A stretch of DNA of 64,000 nt. Source: CAWHNT01 sp963830775 (GTDB taxonomy: Bacteria; Pseudomonadota; Alphaproteobacteria; Geminicoccales; Geminicoccaceae). Shown here one piece after another: positions 43,669 to 53,886 of the stretch (the first letter of the stretch is position 1; each line of letters starts with the position of its first letter). A model generated the notes under the pieces. The model was not told the DNA's origin. It did no database searches and saw only the letters and a list, made by a program, of their open reading frames with translations. Location of the stretch: NCBI GenBank assembly GCA_963830775.1, contig CAWHNT010000047.1, positions 1-64,000 of the forward strand. Reading direction: 5' to 3'. The position numbers were made by a program, and so were the translations under genes.

Positions 43669-45153
43669 ATGCGCGCCATGATGCTGCAAGGCACCTGCTC
43701 CAACGCCGGCAAGTCCCTGCTCACGGCCGGGCTCTGCCGGGCCTTCACCCTTCGCGGCCTGCGCGTCCTGCCGTTCAAGCCGCAGAACATGAGCAACAAC
43801 GCCGCCGTCACCGCCGATGGCGGCGAGATCGGGCGGGCGCAGGCGCTCCAGGCGCGGGCCTGCCGCACGGAACCGCTGGCGTCGACATGAACCCGGTCCT
43901 GCTGAAGCCCGAGAGCGAGACCGGGGCGCAGGTCGTCGTGCAGGGCAGGGTGCTGACACGCTGCAGCGCCCGCGACTATCACCGCCTGAAGCCGCAGCTG
44001 ATGCCGCGCGTGCTGGAGAGCTTCGCCCGGCTTGCCGCCGAGCGCCGACCTCGTCCTGGTCGAGGGTGCCGGCAGCCCGGCCGAGGTGAACCTGCGCCAG
44101 GGCGACATCGCCAACATGGGCTTCGCCTGCCGGACCGGGACGCCCGTGGCCCTGGTCGGCGACATCGAGCGCGGCGGCGTGATCGCCCAGCTCGTGGGCA
44201 CGGTGGGCCTCCTCGAGCCCGAGGAGCGGGCCACGCTCGCCGGCTACATCGTGAACAAGTTCCGCGGCGATCCCCGCCTCTTCGACAGCGCCCACCCGAT
44301 CATCCACGCCCGGACCGGCCTTTCCACGCTGGGCACGGTCACCTGGTGCAACGCCGCCCGCGACCTGCCCGAGGAGGACGTGCTGGGCCTGGCTGCCGCG
44401 CCGCGCCGGGGATCGGCCGTCCGCATCGCGGTGCCCCGCCTGCCGCGCATCGCCAACTTCGACGATCTCGACCCGCTCGCCGCCGAGCCCATGGTGTCCT
44501 TGCGCATCCTCGAGCCTGGCCAAGCCGTCCCGGGCGACACGGACGTCGTGCTGCTGCCCGGCAGCAAGGCGACGCTGGGCGACCTTGCGGCCCTGCGCGC
44601 GGCCGGCTGGGACATCGACGTCCTGGCCCATGTCCGTCGCGGCGGGTGGGTCGTGGGGCTCTGCGGCGGCTTCCAGATGCTGGGCCGCCAGGTCGCATGA
44701 CCCGACGGGGTCGAAGGCCCGCCCGGCAGCGCCCCGGGCCTGGCTCTCCTCGACGTCACCACGGAGCTTGCCGGGGACAAGACCCTGGCCTTGTGCCACG
44801 GCGTCGAGCTCGCGTCGGGCCTGCCCGTGCGCGGCTACGAGATCCATCTCGGCCGGACCACGCGCGAGCCCGGCACCGCCGCGATGCTCATGATCGACGG
44901 CCGCCCGGATGGCGCCGTCAGCCCCGGCGGCCGGGTCATGGGCTGCTACCTGCATGGCCTTTTCGCCAGCGACGCCTTCCGCCACGCCTTCCTGGCCCGG
45001 GTCGCCGGGGGTGCGACGGGCTCGGTCGCCTACGAGGCCCAGGTCGAAGCCGCCTTGGACACGCTCGCAGCCCAGCTCGAGCGCGAGCTCGATCTCGACC
45101 GGCTGCTTCAGCTGGCGCGTCAGCCCGATGGTCTAGGATGCGATCGCCAGTAG
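43669..45153 (+). CDS. cobQ: cobyric acid synthase CobQ, three or more frameshifts
   Basis: Glutamine-dependent amidation of adenosylcobyrinic acid a,c-diamide. MLQGTCSNAGKSLLTAGLCR is the ATP-binding start; then, in new frames, MNPVLLKPESETGAQVVVQG, LVLVEGAGSPAEVNLRQGDI and DIERGGVIAQLVGTVGLLEP. The glutaminase triad Cys is in WVVGLCGGFQMLGR (near 44655); after a stop at 44698 the third fragment resumes LPVRGYEIHLGRTTR and GGRVMGCYLHGLFASDAFR (catalytic His). Corrected length about 490. Sequencing indels are the likely cause. Confidence 0.88.
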
Positions 45154-46120
45154 CACGACCAGCAGCAGAAGCGCCCACCAGGCCTGCCAGGCAAGGCCGA
45201 TCGCGCGCTCGATATCGTCGGGGCTGACGGCAGCCCGGCCGTCGCCCATCCAGGCATCCTCGACCTGCCGTCCGCCATAGACGCGAGGGCCCGCCAGCCG
45301 CAGGCCCAGCGCATGCGCCATCGCCGCCTCGGGCCAGCCCGCGTTCGGTGACCTGTGGATGCGGTGCGTTCGCGGCCGTTCTGCGCCAGCCTTCCTGCAG
45401 GGCAGTGAGGTCGAGCCGGTGACGCGCGGCCAGGATCAGCAGTGCTGTCAGGCGAGCGGGGACAAGGTTGAGGAGGTCGTCGAGGCGGGCGCTGGCCCAG
45501 CCGAAATGCAGGTAGCGCTCGTTCCGGTGCCCGACCATGCTGTCCAGGGTGTTGACGGCCTTGTAGGCAAGGAGGCCCGGCAGGCCTGCGATCAGGAACC
45601 AGAAGGCCGGCGCCACCACCCCATCGGACAGGTTCTCGGCCAGCAACTCGATCGCCGCCCGGCCCACGGCTGCCTGGTCCAGCCGCTCCGGGTCCCGGCC
45701 CACGATCCGCGCTACCGCCAGGCGCCCCTCCCGCAGCCCGCGCCGCAGGCCGAGGGCCACGTCCCGGACATGCTGGACGAGGCTGCGCTGGGCCAGGAGC
45801 GTGCTCGCCACCAGCGCCAGCCAGAGCCCGCCGAACGGCAGCGCCAGCAGCAGCCACTGCACTGCCGCACCGAGCGCCAGGCATGAGCCTGCGACCAGGA
45901 CGAGAAGTCCGATCCCCTTCTGCCGCTGCCGCTCCGGCGGGTCCCTGCCGACGAGGAGCACACCCTCCAGCGCCGTCACCAGCCGGCCCAGCACCGCCAC
46001 CGGGTGCGGTACCCGCGAGTAGAGGACGGCTGGCTCGCCGCAGACCGCGTCCACGATCAAAGCCTTAAAGAGAGTTAGGACCAGATCATATCCAGCTACC
46101 ACTTGAGCATCGTTCCTCAC
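45133..46120 (-). CDS. cobD: adenosylcobinamide-phosphate synthase CobD/CbiB, one frameshift
   Basis: Membrane enzyme joining aminopropanol phosphate to adenosylcobyrate. VCGEPAVLYSRVPHPVAVLG at the start; IVGRDPERLDQAAVGRAAIE and LLAENLSDGVVAPAFWFLIA, then AYKAVNTLDSMVGHRNERYL are hallmarks. A shift near 45350 is needed for the C-terminus (MAHALGLRLAGPRVYGG; SPDDIERAIGLAWQAWWALL). About 325 residues. Its end overlaps the cobQ end, convergent. No cobalamin riboswitch is visible upstream. Confidence 0.88.
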
Positions 46121-46224
46121 GCCCGCCGCACTGAAGTGCCCGCCTGTTTACACTTGGCTAACACCAGTCGGCGATAGTGCATCGGCGGGCCGGCGGTCGG
46201 CTCGCGAAGGCCATTGGGGGAACG

Positions 46225-47362
46225 ATGCATCGCGGAGTGCGCTGGCTGCTGCGCACCGTGCGTCGCCTGCTGGCTGACCAGCGGGGCAATGCAGCGATCA
46301 TATTCGGCTTCTCGGTCCTGCCCCTGATGGCAGCGACCGGCCTCGCCGTCGACACGGCCCTCGCCTACAACGCGGAAAGCGCGCTGCAACGATCGCTTGA
46401 CGCGGCGGGGCTGGCCGCCGGTCGCGCCATGGATACCGACAATGTCGAGAGCGACGCGCGCTCGTTCTTCGATTCGAACTTCGCGAGCGTGGCAGGCCTC
46501 GCCACCCTGACCGAGTTCGACGTCGATCCGAGTGAAGACGGCAGCCAGATCACGCTCTCGGCCACCGCAACGCTGCCGACCAACTTCATGCAGATCTTTG
46601 GCCATGATCTCATGACTGTGACGGCCCGGACCGTCGTCAATCGTGAGGTGCGCCAGATGGAGCTGGCACTGGTGCTGGATAATACCGGGTCGATGTGGGG
46701 CAGCCCCTTCGACACCATGAAGGCTGCCGCCCACGAACTCGTCAACACCATCTACGGCGAGGCGGAGACACACCCGAACCTCTATGTGGCTGTCGTCCCC
46801 TACGTCGCGACGGTCAATATCGGCAGCTCCCGTACCTCATGGCTTAAGTCGACCGACCCGGTGCGGACCGGCAATCCCTACTCGCCGTCGACCTGGAAGG
46901 GTTGCGTGATGGCCCGCACCAACGGCTACGACGAGACCGATGATCCCCCCTCCGTGAGGAAGTTCCGCAGCTTCCTCTATCCGGACTCGACCGACAATGA
47001 CTGGGGCTCACCCCGCAACCCACGGACCAACGAGTCGCTGAACGCACGCAATGCCGCCTATGGACCCAATCTAGGTTGCGGCCCGACCATAACGCCGCTC
47101 GTCGCGGAGAGGACCCGGGTCCATGCGGCGTTAGACGCCATGGGCCCATGGAGCCGCGGCGGTACCCAGGGAAATCTGGGCCTGGTCTGGGGATGGGCGG
47201 TGCTCTCGCCGCGCTGGCGCGGTCTGTGGGGCGGCAACACCCCCAATGAGCTCCCGCTCGACTACAACTCCGAGCTCTCCGACAAGATCGTGGTCATGCT
47301 GACCGATGGTAATAACGAGGTCTACGACTGGCTGAACAAGTGGGATCGACAGATCGACGACT
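46225..47362 (+). pseudogene. Tad-pilus-associated vWA-domain protein, 3' truncated
   Basis: TadG-like. A prepilin-type N-terminus (GNAAIIFGFSVLPLMAATGL after basic residues; GNxAIxF-type TadE/G motif) is followed by a von Willebrand A domain: MELALVLDNTGSMWGSPFDT (MIDAS DxS-like), then VVMLTDGNNEVYDWLNKW. The ATG at 46225 follows GGGGGAACG. Homology ends at about residue 380 (47362), where IS30 sequence begins on the opposite strand. Full-length relatives continue 50-200 residues. Probably extracellular or envelope pilus assembly factor before truncation. Confidence 0.75.
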
Positions 47363-47985
47363 GGTGCAGCTCGGCGTCGCTGAGCACGTCGAGGTCGAGG
47401 TCGCGCTGCAGGTCGCGCCGTAGGCGGCCGTTGGCGTTCTCGACCGCGCCTTTCTGCCAGGAGGCTAAGCGTCGCAGAACCAGGTTGTCATGGCACAGGC
47501 GCTGGCGAGAAGGCCGTGCCGGGCAAAGGCGGTGTCGTTGTCGAAGGTGATGGAGCGCGCAGGCGCGGGTCGAGCCGCCGGAACACCGCCATCATGATCG
47601 CCACGGTCTCCGCGGCCGTTTGCCGGCGAGCCTGGCGGCGAGGACGAACAGGGACTTGCGCTCTTGAGGACCAGCACCCGGCGGGTCCGCTTGCAGATCA
47701 GGAGGTCGCCTTCCCAGTGCCCGGCTTCCTTCCCTCCGGACGGCCTCGGGCCGGTCGTGGCGGAGCGCTGCTCAGCGATGACGCTGCGCGGCTGCCGTGC
47801 CCGACGCCGCTCCCGCTTGGCCCGCCCATCGTCGGCAGAGCTTGAGTTCGCGATCATTCTCTTCGTCGGCGCTCGCATGAGGGCGATAGACGGCCTCAAG
47901 GGCCGGTGCGCAGCCCACGCTCCTCGCCAGTTGAGCCAGCCGGCGAACTGATCGAAGATCACATTCGTCTCGTCAGACAGTCTGA
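47363..47985 (-). mobile_element. IS30-family element, truncated at both ends
   Basis: On the minus strand SVIAEQRSATTGPRP, then GHWEGDLLICKRTRRVLVLK, ARSITFDNDTAFARHGLLAS and ACAMTTWFCDA, continuing in another frame WQKGAVENANGRLRRDLQRD and DLDVLSDAELHQ. These are the IS30 DDE core (D in WEGDL, D in FDND, E in GAVEN). The fragment stops at AELHQ (about 47363) without the last residues or an inverted repeat. The N-terminal helix-turn-helix part is missing toward 47960. Several indels. Confidence 0.75.
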
Positions 47986-48276
47986 CGCGACCGAATCCGG
48001 ACCCGTGTCTACCCGACGTTCGACTCCATCGGCCATGGTGAGCCGCTCAACGACAGCAACGGTAACGGTCGGCGTGATCCCGGGGAGTCCTACACCGACA
48101 GCAATGGCAACGGTCAATGGGATGAGGACATGGGCGTAGCCGGCATGGGCGGGCCGGGTGACATCGTTCTCTACGAGGTCGAGTACCAGACCCGAAGCAT
48201 TACAGCGCTGCTCGACCCGATCGTCGGAGAGTTCACGCACAAGGCGGCAGTTGCGGTTCGCAACGAGCCCTACTGA
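47986..48276 (+). pseudogene. 3' fragment of a TadE-like pilus protein
   Basis: The frame to the TGA at 48274 reads RVYPTFDSIGHGEPLNDSNG, then RRDPGESYTDSNGNGQWDED and PGDIVLYEVEYQTRSITALL. The DxNGNGxxDPGE repeats are typical of the second small TadE/F-type protein of these pilus loci. The N-terminal membrane segment is missing, replaced by the IS30 fragment. The TadE-like gene follows after 14 bases. Confidence 0.65.
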
Positions 48277-48290
48277 GCAGTGGGGCGACC

Positions 48291-48878
48291 ATGGTGACGA
48301 GGCTCAATGCGCTTCTCAATGACCGGCGGGGGGTGTCCGCGGTCGAGTTTGCGTTCGTAGCACCCATCCTGCTTTCGGTGGCGATGGGAATGATCGAGCT
48401 CGCTCAATTCGCTTTGCTGACGATCAAGCTTCAGCACGCGAGCAGCACGCTCGCCGACCTTGCCACCCGGGACCAGACCCTGTCGGCGGCCACCCTGGAC
48501 AGCCTGTTCTCGGCCGCCCGGCACATCCTGGAGCCCTTCGACATCACATCGAATGGCCGGGCAATTGTCACCGGCTTTGGCCAGCCGGCCGGACAGTCGG
48601 CGAGGATCTTTTGGCAACGCGCCGGGGCCGGCAGCTATGCTGCCGCCAGCGAACTCGGCTCGGCCGGAGGGTCGCCTGTCAAACCGGACGACCTCGTCCT
48701 GCGCGAGGGCGACACCATCGTGGCCGCCGAGGTGTACTTCCGCTACGAGCCCTGGCTGCTGGGGTTCGTGCCCGAGATGACGCTGCGCAAAGTTGCCTTT
48801 TACCGGCCGCGGTTCGGGAAGTTTTACCACCCTGCAGTAGCCCCAGCGCTCAGAACTCGATCCCGAGCTGGCCTTTGA
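48291..48878 (+). CDS. TadE-like pilus assembly protein
   Basis: 195 residues. RGVSAVEFAFVAPILLSVAM with GMIELAQFALLTIKLQ is the TadE prepilin-like motif (Glu at +5 of the hydrophobic run). It is a pseudopilin processed at the membrane in tight-adherence pilus assembly. It follows the TadE/F fragment. The last 15 residues (PALRTRSRAGL) overlap the end of cobO on the other strand and may be read past an indel-lost stop. Confidence 0.82.
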   Translation: MVTRLNALLNDRRGVSAVEFAFVAPILLSVAMGMIELAQFALLTIKLQHASSTLADLATRDQTLSAATLDSLFSAARHILEPFDITSNGRAIVTGFGQPAGQSARIFWQRAGAGSYAAASELGSAGGSPVKPDDLVLREGDTIVAAEVYFRYEPWLLGFVPEMTLRKVAFYRPRFGKFYHPAVAPALRTRSRAGL

Positions 48879-49461
48879 TCCCCTCGCGGAAGGGGTGTTT
48901 GACCGGCCGCATCTCGGTCACGAGGTCGGCGGCCTCGACCAGGGCTTCGGGCGCGTTGCGGCCCGTGACCACGACGTGCAGCTCCGGACGGCGCGCCGCC
49001 AGCACCTGTAGCACCTCGTCCACGGCCAGCGTGCCGTAGCGCAGGACGATGTTGAGTTCGTCCAGGACGACCAGATGCAGCTCCGGGTCCTGGAGCATCT
49101 GCTCCGCCTTGGCGAGTGCCGCACGCGCCGCCGCGATGTCGCGCTCCCGGTCCTGGCTCTCCCAGGTAAAGCCCTCGCCCATGACCGCCATGGTGACCTG
49201 GTCCGGGAAGCGCAGGAGAAACTTGCGTTCGCCGGTCTCGCGCCGGCCCTTGACGAACTGCACCACGCCAACCTTGAGCCCGTGGCCCAGCGTGCGGGCG
49301 ACCATGCCCCAGGCGGCCGTGCTCTTGCCCTTGCCGGTACCGGTATGGACGATCAGGAGGCCCTTCTCGCGCGTCTTGCTGCCGTAGATCCGGTCCTTGG
49401 CCGCCTTGATCCGGGCCATCTTCGCCCGGTGCTCCTCCTCGCTGCGCTCGACCACCGGCAT
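48850..49461 (-). CDS. cobO: cob(I)yrinic acid a,c-diamide adenosyltransferase CobO
   Basis: Transfers adenosyl from ATP to the cobalt of cobyrinic acid diamide. 203 residues. The P-loop is VHTGTGKGKSTAAWGMVART near residue 40; VGVVQFVKGRRETGERKFL and VVLDELNIVLRYGTL (Walker B) follow; ends MRPVKHPFREGIKGQLGIEF as in the family. The ATG at 49461 was chosen for the start MPVVERSEEEHRAKM. Eleven bases after cobN. Confidence 0.94.
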   Translation of the reverse strand: MPVVERSEEEHRAKMARIKAAKDRIYGSKTREKGLLIVHTGTGKGKSTAAWGMVARTLGHGLKVGVVQFVKGRRETGERKFLLRFPDQVTMAVMGEGFTWESQDRERDIAAARAALAKAEQMLQDPELHLVVLDELNIVLRYGTLAVDEVLQVLAARRPELHVVVTGRNAPEALVEAADLVTEMRPVKHPFREGIKGQLGIEF

Positions 49462-49472
49462 GATCCCTCTCC

Positions 49473-52400
49473 CTAGCCCGCTTCGGCAGGTGTGCGGCCC
49501 CGCAGCTCGTCCAGGAGCGGCAGGGCACTGTTCCGGCTCGGCTGCCACAGCTTGCGCCGCACGGCTTCGGCGAACCGGTCGGCGACTTCCACGAGAGCCG
49601 CCGGGTTATGCCGGACCATGAAGGCGCGGACCTTCTCGTCGCCGAGATAGGCGTCGAACAGCGCGTCGAAATGCTGGTCGCTCACCACCTGGGCCGTGGC
49701 CGCGAAGGCGAAGAGATAGTCCACGGTGGCCGCGATCTCGAACGCACCCTTGTAGCCGTGCCGCATCACGCCCGCGATCCATTTCGGGTTCGCCGCCCGC
49801 CCGCGGACGACGAGCCCGATCTCCTCCTTCAGCCGGCGCACACGCGGATGGTCGGGGCGGCTGTGGTCGTTGTGGAAGGCCTCGGGCTGGCGGCCGGAGA
49901 GCTCGCGCACCGCGGCGATCAGCCCGCCCTCGAACTGGTAGTAGTCGTCGCTGTCGAGCAGGTCGTGCTCGCGATTGTCCTGGTTGTGCAGGACCAGCTC
50001 GGTCCCGGCGAGACGCTGTCGGAGCGGCCCTTCCGCATCGTCCCCCTCGATCCCGCGCCCATAGGCGAACCCGCTCCAGGCCAGGAACGTCTCCGCCAGG
50101 TCGCCGGCCGTGCTCCAGGCACCCTCGTCGATCGGCACCTGCAGCCCCGCCCCATAGGCCCCGGGCTTGCTGCCGAAGACCCGCAAGGTGGCCCGCCGCC
50201 AGGCTTCCGCCTCGCCGAGGCCGGATGCGACCAGACGGGACGTCTCGTCGCGTGCCGCAGACCGCAGCGGATTGAGTGCCTCCGGCTCGTCCAGCCCTGC
50301 CACGGCCCGGACGGCGTCGTCGAGCAGCTCGATCTGAGCCGGGAAGGCATCGCGGAACAGGCCGGAGATGCGCAAGGTCACGTCCACCCGCGGCCGGTCC
50401 AGCACCGCGAGCGGCAGCACCTCCACGCCGGTGACCCTGCCGCTGATCCCGTCCCAGGTCGGGCGGCAGCCCATCAGCGCCAGCGCCTGGGCCAGGTCCT
50501 CGCCGCCGGTACGCATGCAGGCGGTGCCCCAGGCCGAGAGCGCCACGTGCCGGGGCCAGTCGCCATGCTCCTGCAGATAGCGCTCGACGATCATCGCCGC
50601 CGAGCGCCAGCCCAACGCCCAGGCTGCCGGAGTCGGCACGGCACGGGTGTCCACCGCATAGAAGTTGCGGCCCGTCGGCAGCACGTCGGGCCGGCCGCGC
50701 GTGGGCGCCCCGCTGGGCCCAGGCGGCACGAACCTGCCGTCCAGCCCGCGCAGGAGATTGGCGATCTCCGCCGGCCCGCACCGCGCCAGCGCGGGTCTCA
50801 GCCGGCCTTCCACCTCGTTCAGGACCGCCGCCGTCGCCGACCAGCTCTCGTCACGGGCCTCGTCGCCGGCGATGAGACGCCGCGCCAGCTGCTCCAGCCG
50901 CTCGACCGTGTCACCGGCCGTCCGCCACAGCTCCAGGCTCATGCGCTCCAGCCGCAAAGGCCTCGTTCCGGTCCAGGGCTGGGCCAGATCGGGCCCGAGC
51001 GGGTCCCAGTCACCGAGCCCGAGATCGCTTGCCAGCGCCCGCACCAGCGAGGCCGAGCCGCCATCGCCTCGCCCGCGTGGGGCCCGCGCCAGCGCCACGA
51101 GCAGATCGACCTGCTGGCTGCCCTCGGGCGAGCGGCCCAGCACGTGCAGGCCGTCCCGGATCTGCAGCTCCTTAAGCTCGCACAGATGCCCGTCCAGCCG
51201 CCGCAGCCGCTCGCTCCGGTCCGCCTCCAGGAGGTCGAGATCGGCCAGCAGCCCCAGCCTGGCGCTCGCGGCCACGATCTCGCGCTCGAGATACTCCGCC
51301 CGGCGCGGATCGAGCTCGGCCGCCAGGTGGTATTCGTCGAGCAGGCCCTCGATCTCCCGCAGCTCGCCATGCCCCTCGGCCCGGGTCAGCGGCGGGGTGA
51401 GGTGGTCGATGATCACGCCGGCCGCCCGCCGCTTGGCCTGCGTCCCCTCGCCCGGATCGTTGACGATGAAGGGATAGAGATGGGGCAGGGGGCCCAACGC
51501 CACCTCCGGCAGGCAGGCTTCGGAGAGCGCCAGCGCCTTACCCGGCAGCCATTCGAGGTTGCCGTGCTTGCCGAGATGCACCACGGCATGCACGCCCAGC
51601 ACCTCGCGCAAGTGGAAGTAGAAGGCGAGGTAGCCGTGCGGCGGGACGAGGTCGGGGCTGTGGTAGGTCGCGGCCGGGTCGATCTGGTAGCCGCGCGCCG
51701 GCTGGATGCCGAGCACCACCTGCCCCAGCTCCAGGAGTGCGAGAGCGAACCCGTCGCCCTCGAGCCGAGGGTCGGCCGACGGTGCGCCCCAGCGATCGAT
51801 CACCCTTTCCCGCACCGCCGGGGGCAGCGTCGCGAACCACGCCTCGTACCGCGCCAGCGGCAAGCGCACGCGCACCTCGCGGCCAGCCCACGCAGCGTTG
51901 GTCGGCCCTTCCGCCAGCGCCCGGATCAGCTCGTCCCCGTCCGCGAAGGGCTGCTCGACCCGGTAGCCGGCCTCGCCCAGCGCCCGCAGCACCTCGACCG
52001 CACTGGCCGGCGTGTCGAGCCCGACGCCGTTGCCGATCCTGCCGTCGCGGGTCGGATAGTTGGCGAGCAGGACGGCCACCCGCCGCTCGGCGGCCGGCGT
52101 CCGGCGCAGCCGCGCCCAGGCCGCGGCGAGCTGCGCCGTGAAGGCGACGCGGTCCGGCACCGGGCGATGCACCACGCGCCAGCTCTGGGTGAGCGGGTCG
52201 TAGTCGGCCGGCGCCTTGAACGAGATCGCCCGCGCCAGGATGCGCCCGTCGACCTCGGGCAGGGCCACGTTCATGGCCAGGTCCCGAGGCCCCAGCCCGC
52301 GGCTGCTCTGCCGCCACTGCTCCTCCTCCATTCCGGCCAGCACCACCTGGAGCACGGGGCAGTCGCTGCCGGCCAACGGCCCCCTGGCCGTCTCTCCGCC

Positions 52401-53216
52401 CGGCACCGACAGGGCGAAGCCGGTCGTGCTCAGGATCACGTCCGGCCGGATCGTCGCCAGAACCTCCTGGACCAGTGCTGCTGCGGCCGGCTCCTTGAGG
52501 CTGGTGACGCCCATCGCCAGGGCATCCAGCCCTTCCTCATGCAGCGCTTCCAGGAGTGCGTCGACCGGTGCCAGATCGCCGCTCTGCAGGAGGGCGCGAT
52601 AGAACAGGACAGCCGCGACCGGCCGTCCCGACCAGCCCGCAAGCACCTCGGCCAGGGTCGGCGTCGGCCGGCCCGGCAAATAGAGCGATGCAGGTGGAAG
52701 TGGCCGCGGCTCTGGCCAGCCATGGTCATGCCCGACAAGGCTGGCCGCGAACCGCAGCAGCCCTTCGGCATTGCCGATCCCGCCATGGACCAGATAGGCC
52801 CACAGCCGCCGCCAGTCGGCCTCGGCCAGCGTCGAGAGGCCCGTGAGCTCCGGGTCCTCGCGCGCATCGCCCGGCAAGGCCGCCAGCCCGATGCCGCGCT
52901 CCCGGCAGAAGGCCGCCAGCCGCTCGATGCCGTAGGTCCAGTAGCCGCGCCCGCCCAGCACGCGCGCGACCACGATGCGGGCGCTGCTGACCACCCGCTC
53001 GAGATGGAGGTCGACCGAGAGCGGGTGTCCCAGCCGCTGCAGGTTGGCGAGGCGCAGGCTGGGGAAGCTCTCCGGCAGCCGGGCGCGTGCCGCGGCGAGG
53101 CAGGCGAGCTCGGTGTCGGCGGCCGAGAGGATGACGATGTCGCCGGCGGTCTGGCCGAGATCGACCGCCTGCTCGATGTCCTCAGGCCCCGCCGCGATCG
53201 TGCTCAGGAGATGCAT
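49473..53216 (-). CDS. cobN: aerobic cobaltochelatase subunit CobN
   Basis: Large subunit (1,247 residues) of the ATP-dependent cobaltochelatase of the aerobic B12 pathway; inserts Co into hydrogenobyrinic acid diamide with CobS and CobT. LLANYPTRDGRIGNGVGLDT, HLGKHGNLEWLPGKALALSE, HLYPFIVNDPGEGTQAKRRA and SLELWRTAGDTVERLEQLAR are CobN/ChlH-type blocks. Intact over 3.7 kb, in strong contrast to many neighbours. CobS and CobT are not in the window. Confidence 0.97.
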   Translation of the reverse strand: MHLLSTIAAGPEDIEQAVDLGQTAGDIVILSAADTELACLAAARARLPESFPSLRLANLQRLGHPLSVDLHLERVVSSARIVVARVLGGRGYWTYGIERLAAFCRERGIGLAALPGDAREDPELTGLSTLAEADWRRLWAYLVHGGIGNAEGLLRFAASLVGHDHGWPEPRPLPPASLYLPGRPTPTLAEVLAGWSGRPVAAVLFYRALLQSGDLAPVDALLEALHEEGLDALAMGVTSLKEPAAAALVQEVLATIRPDVILSTTGFALSVPGGETARGPLAGSDCPVLQVVLAGMEEEQWRQSSRGLGPRDLAMNVALPEVDGRILARAISFKAPADYDPLTQSWRVVHRPVPDRVAFTAQLAAAWARLRRTPAAERRVAVLLANYPTRDGRIGNGVGLDTPASAVEVLRALGEAGYRVEQPFADGDELIRALAEGPTNAAWAGREVRVRLPLARYEAWFATLPPAVRERVIDRWGAPSADPRLEGDGFALALLELGQVVLGIQPARGYQIDPAATYHSPDLVPPHGYLAFYFHLREVLGVHAVVHLGKHGNLEWLPGKALALSEACLPEVALGPLPHLYPFIVNDPGEGTQAKRRAAGVIIDHLTPPLTRAEGHGELREIEGLLDEYHLAAELDPRRAEYLEREIVAASARLGLLADLDLLEADRSERLRRLDGHLCELKELQIRDGLHVLGRSPEGSQQVDLLVALARAPRGRGDGGSASLVRALASDLGLGDWDPLGPDLAQPWTGTRPLRLERMSLELWRTAGDTVERLEQLARRLIAGDEARDESWSATAAVLNEVEGRLRPALARCGPAEIANLLRGLDGRFVPPGPSGAPTRGRPDVLPTGRNFYAVDTRAVPTPAAWALGWRSAAMIVERYLQEHGDWPRHVALSAWGTACMRTGGEDLAQALALMGCRPTWDGISGRVTGVEVLPLAVLDRPRVDVTLRISGLFRDAFPAQIELLDDAVRAVAGLDEPEALNPLRSAARDETSRLVASGLGEAEAWRRATLRVFGSKPGAYGAGLQVPIDEGAWSTAGDLAETFLAWSGFAYGRGIEGDDAEGPLRQRLAGTELVLHNQDNREHDLLDSDDYYQFEGGLIAAVRELSGRQPEAFHNDHSRPDHPRVRRLKEEIGLVVRGRAANPKWIAGVMRHGYKGAFEIAATVDYLFAFAATAQVVSDQHFDALFDAYLGDEKVRAFMVRHNPAALVEVADRFAEAVRRKLWQPSRNSALPLLDELRGRTPAEAG

Positions 53217-53225
53217 GCCGGCCGC

Positions 53226-53792
53226 TCAGGCGCGCTTGAGATGGAGCGGCAGGCCCGCCACCATGAAGACCGCCTCCTGGGCCGCGGCCGCGAGCCGCTG
53301 GTGCAGCCGCCCGGCCTCGTCCACGAACCGGCGCGAGAGCCCGTCCATCGGCACCACTCCCAGCCCGACCTCGTTCGAGACCAGCACGGCAGGGCCTGCC
53401 AGCTCTACGAGCGCCTCGAGCAGCCGGTCCGCCTCGCGGCCGGGATCGCGTCCCGCCAGCAGCACGTTGGTGAGCCAGAGGGTCAGACAGTCGACCAGCA
53501 CCGCCCGGCCGGCACCGGCATGGTCGCCGAGTGCTACCGCCAGCTCCAGCGGCTCCTCGACCAGCCGCCAGCCGGCCCCCCGGCGCTGCCGGTGACGCTC
53601 GATCCGCTCTGCCATCTCGCCGTCCAGCGCCTCCGCGGTCGCGATGTAGACGGGCTTCAGCCCCGAGCCCAGCACCAGCGCTTCCGCGAAGGCGCTCTTG
53701 CCCGAGCGGGCGCCGCCAAGGACGAGGGTGAGCGGTGGCAGCGCAGCGATGACGGCACCTCCAAAGTGCCCGCCCGGCACTGCCAGCAGCAT
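53226..53792 (-). CDS. cobU: adenosylcobinamide kinase/guanylyltransferase
   Basis: CobU/CobP: phosphorylates adenosylcobinamide and attaches GMP in nucleotide-loop assembly. TLVLGGARSGKSAFAEALVL is the P-loop; VYIATAEALDGEMAERIERH contains the conserved His (here in RIERHRQRRG); VDCLTLWLTNVLLAGRDPGR and VSNEVGLGVVPMDGLSRRFV are diagnostic. 188 residues from 53792; a GTG at 53753 would start closer to the domain. Ten bases upstream of cobN on the same strand. Confidence 0.93.
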   Translation of the reverse strand: MLLAVPGGHFGGAVIAALPPLTLVLGGARSGKSAFAEALVLGSGLKPVYIATAEALDGEMAERIERHRQRRGAGWRLVEEPLELAVALGDHAGAGRAVLVDCLTLWLTNVLLAGRDPGREADRLLEALVELAGPAVLVSNEVGLGVVPMDGLSRRFVDEAGRLHQRLAAAAQEAVFMVAGLPLHLKRA

Positions 53793-53886
53793 TTGCCTGC
53801 GTCAATCCGCAAACAGGGACGCTCTGGTTTGGCGGTGGCGGAGGATCAGCTTACCTCGGAACAACAGGTCCAGCGGTGGGGAAGGC

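Noticed and set aside
53793..53886. Possible yybP-ykoY or cobalamin riboswitch between cobU and the TerC-like gene
   Set aside because: The 94-base gap lacks the conserved boxes of either class.
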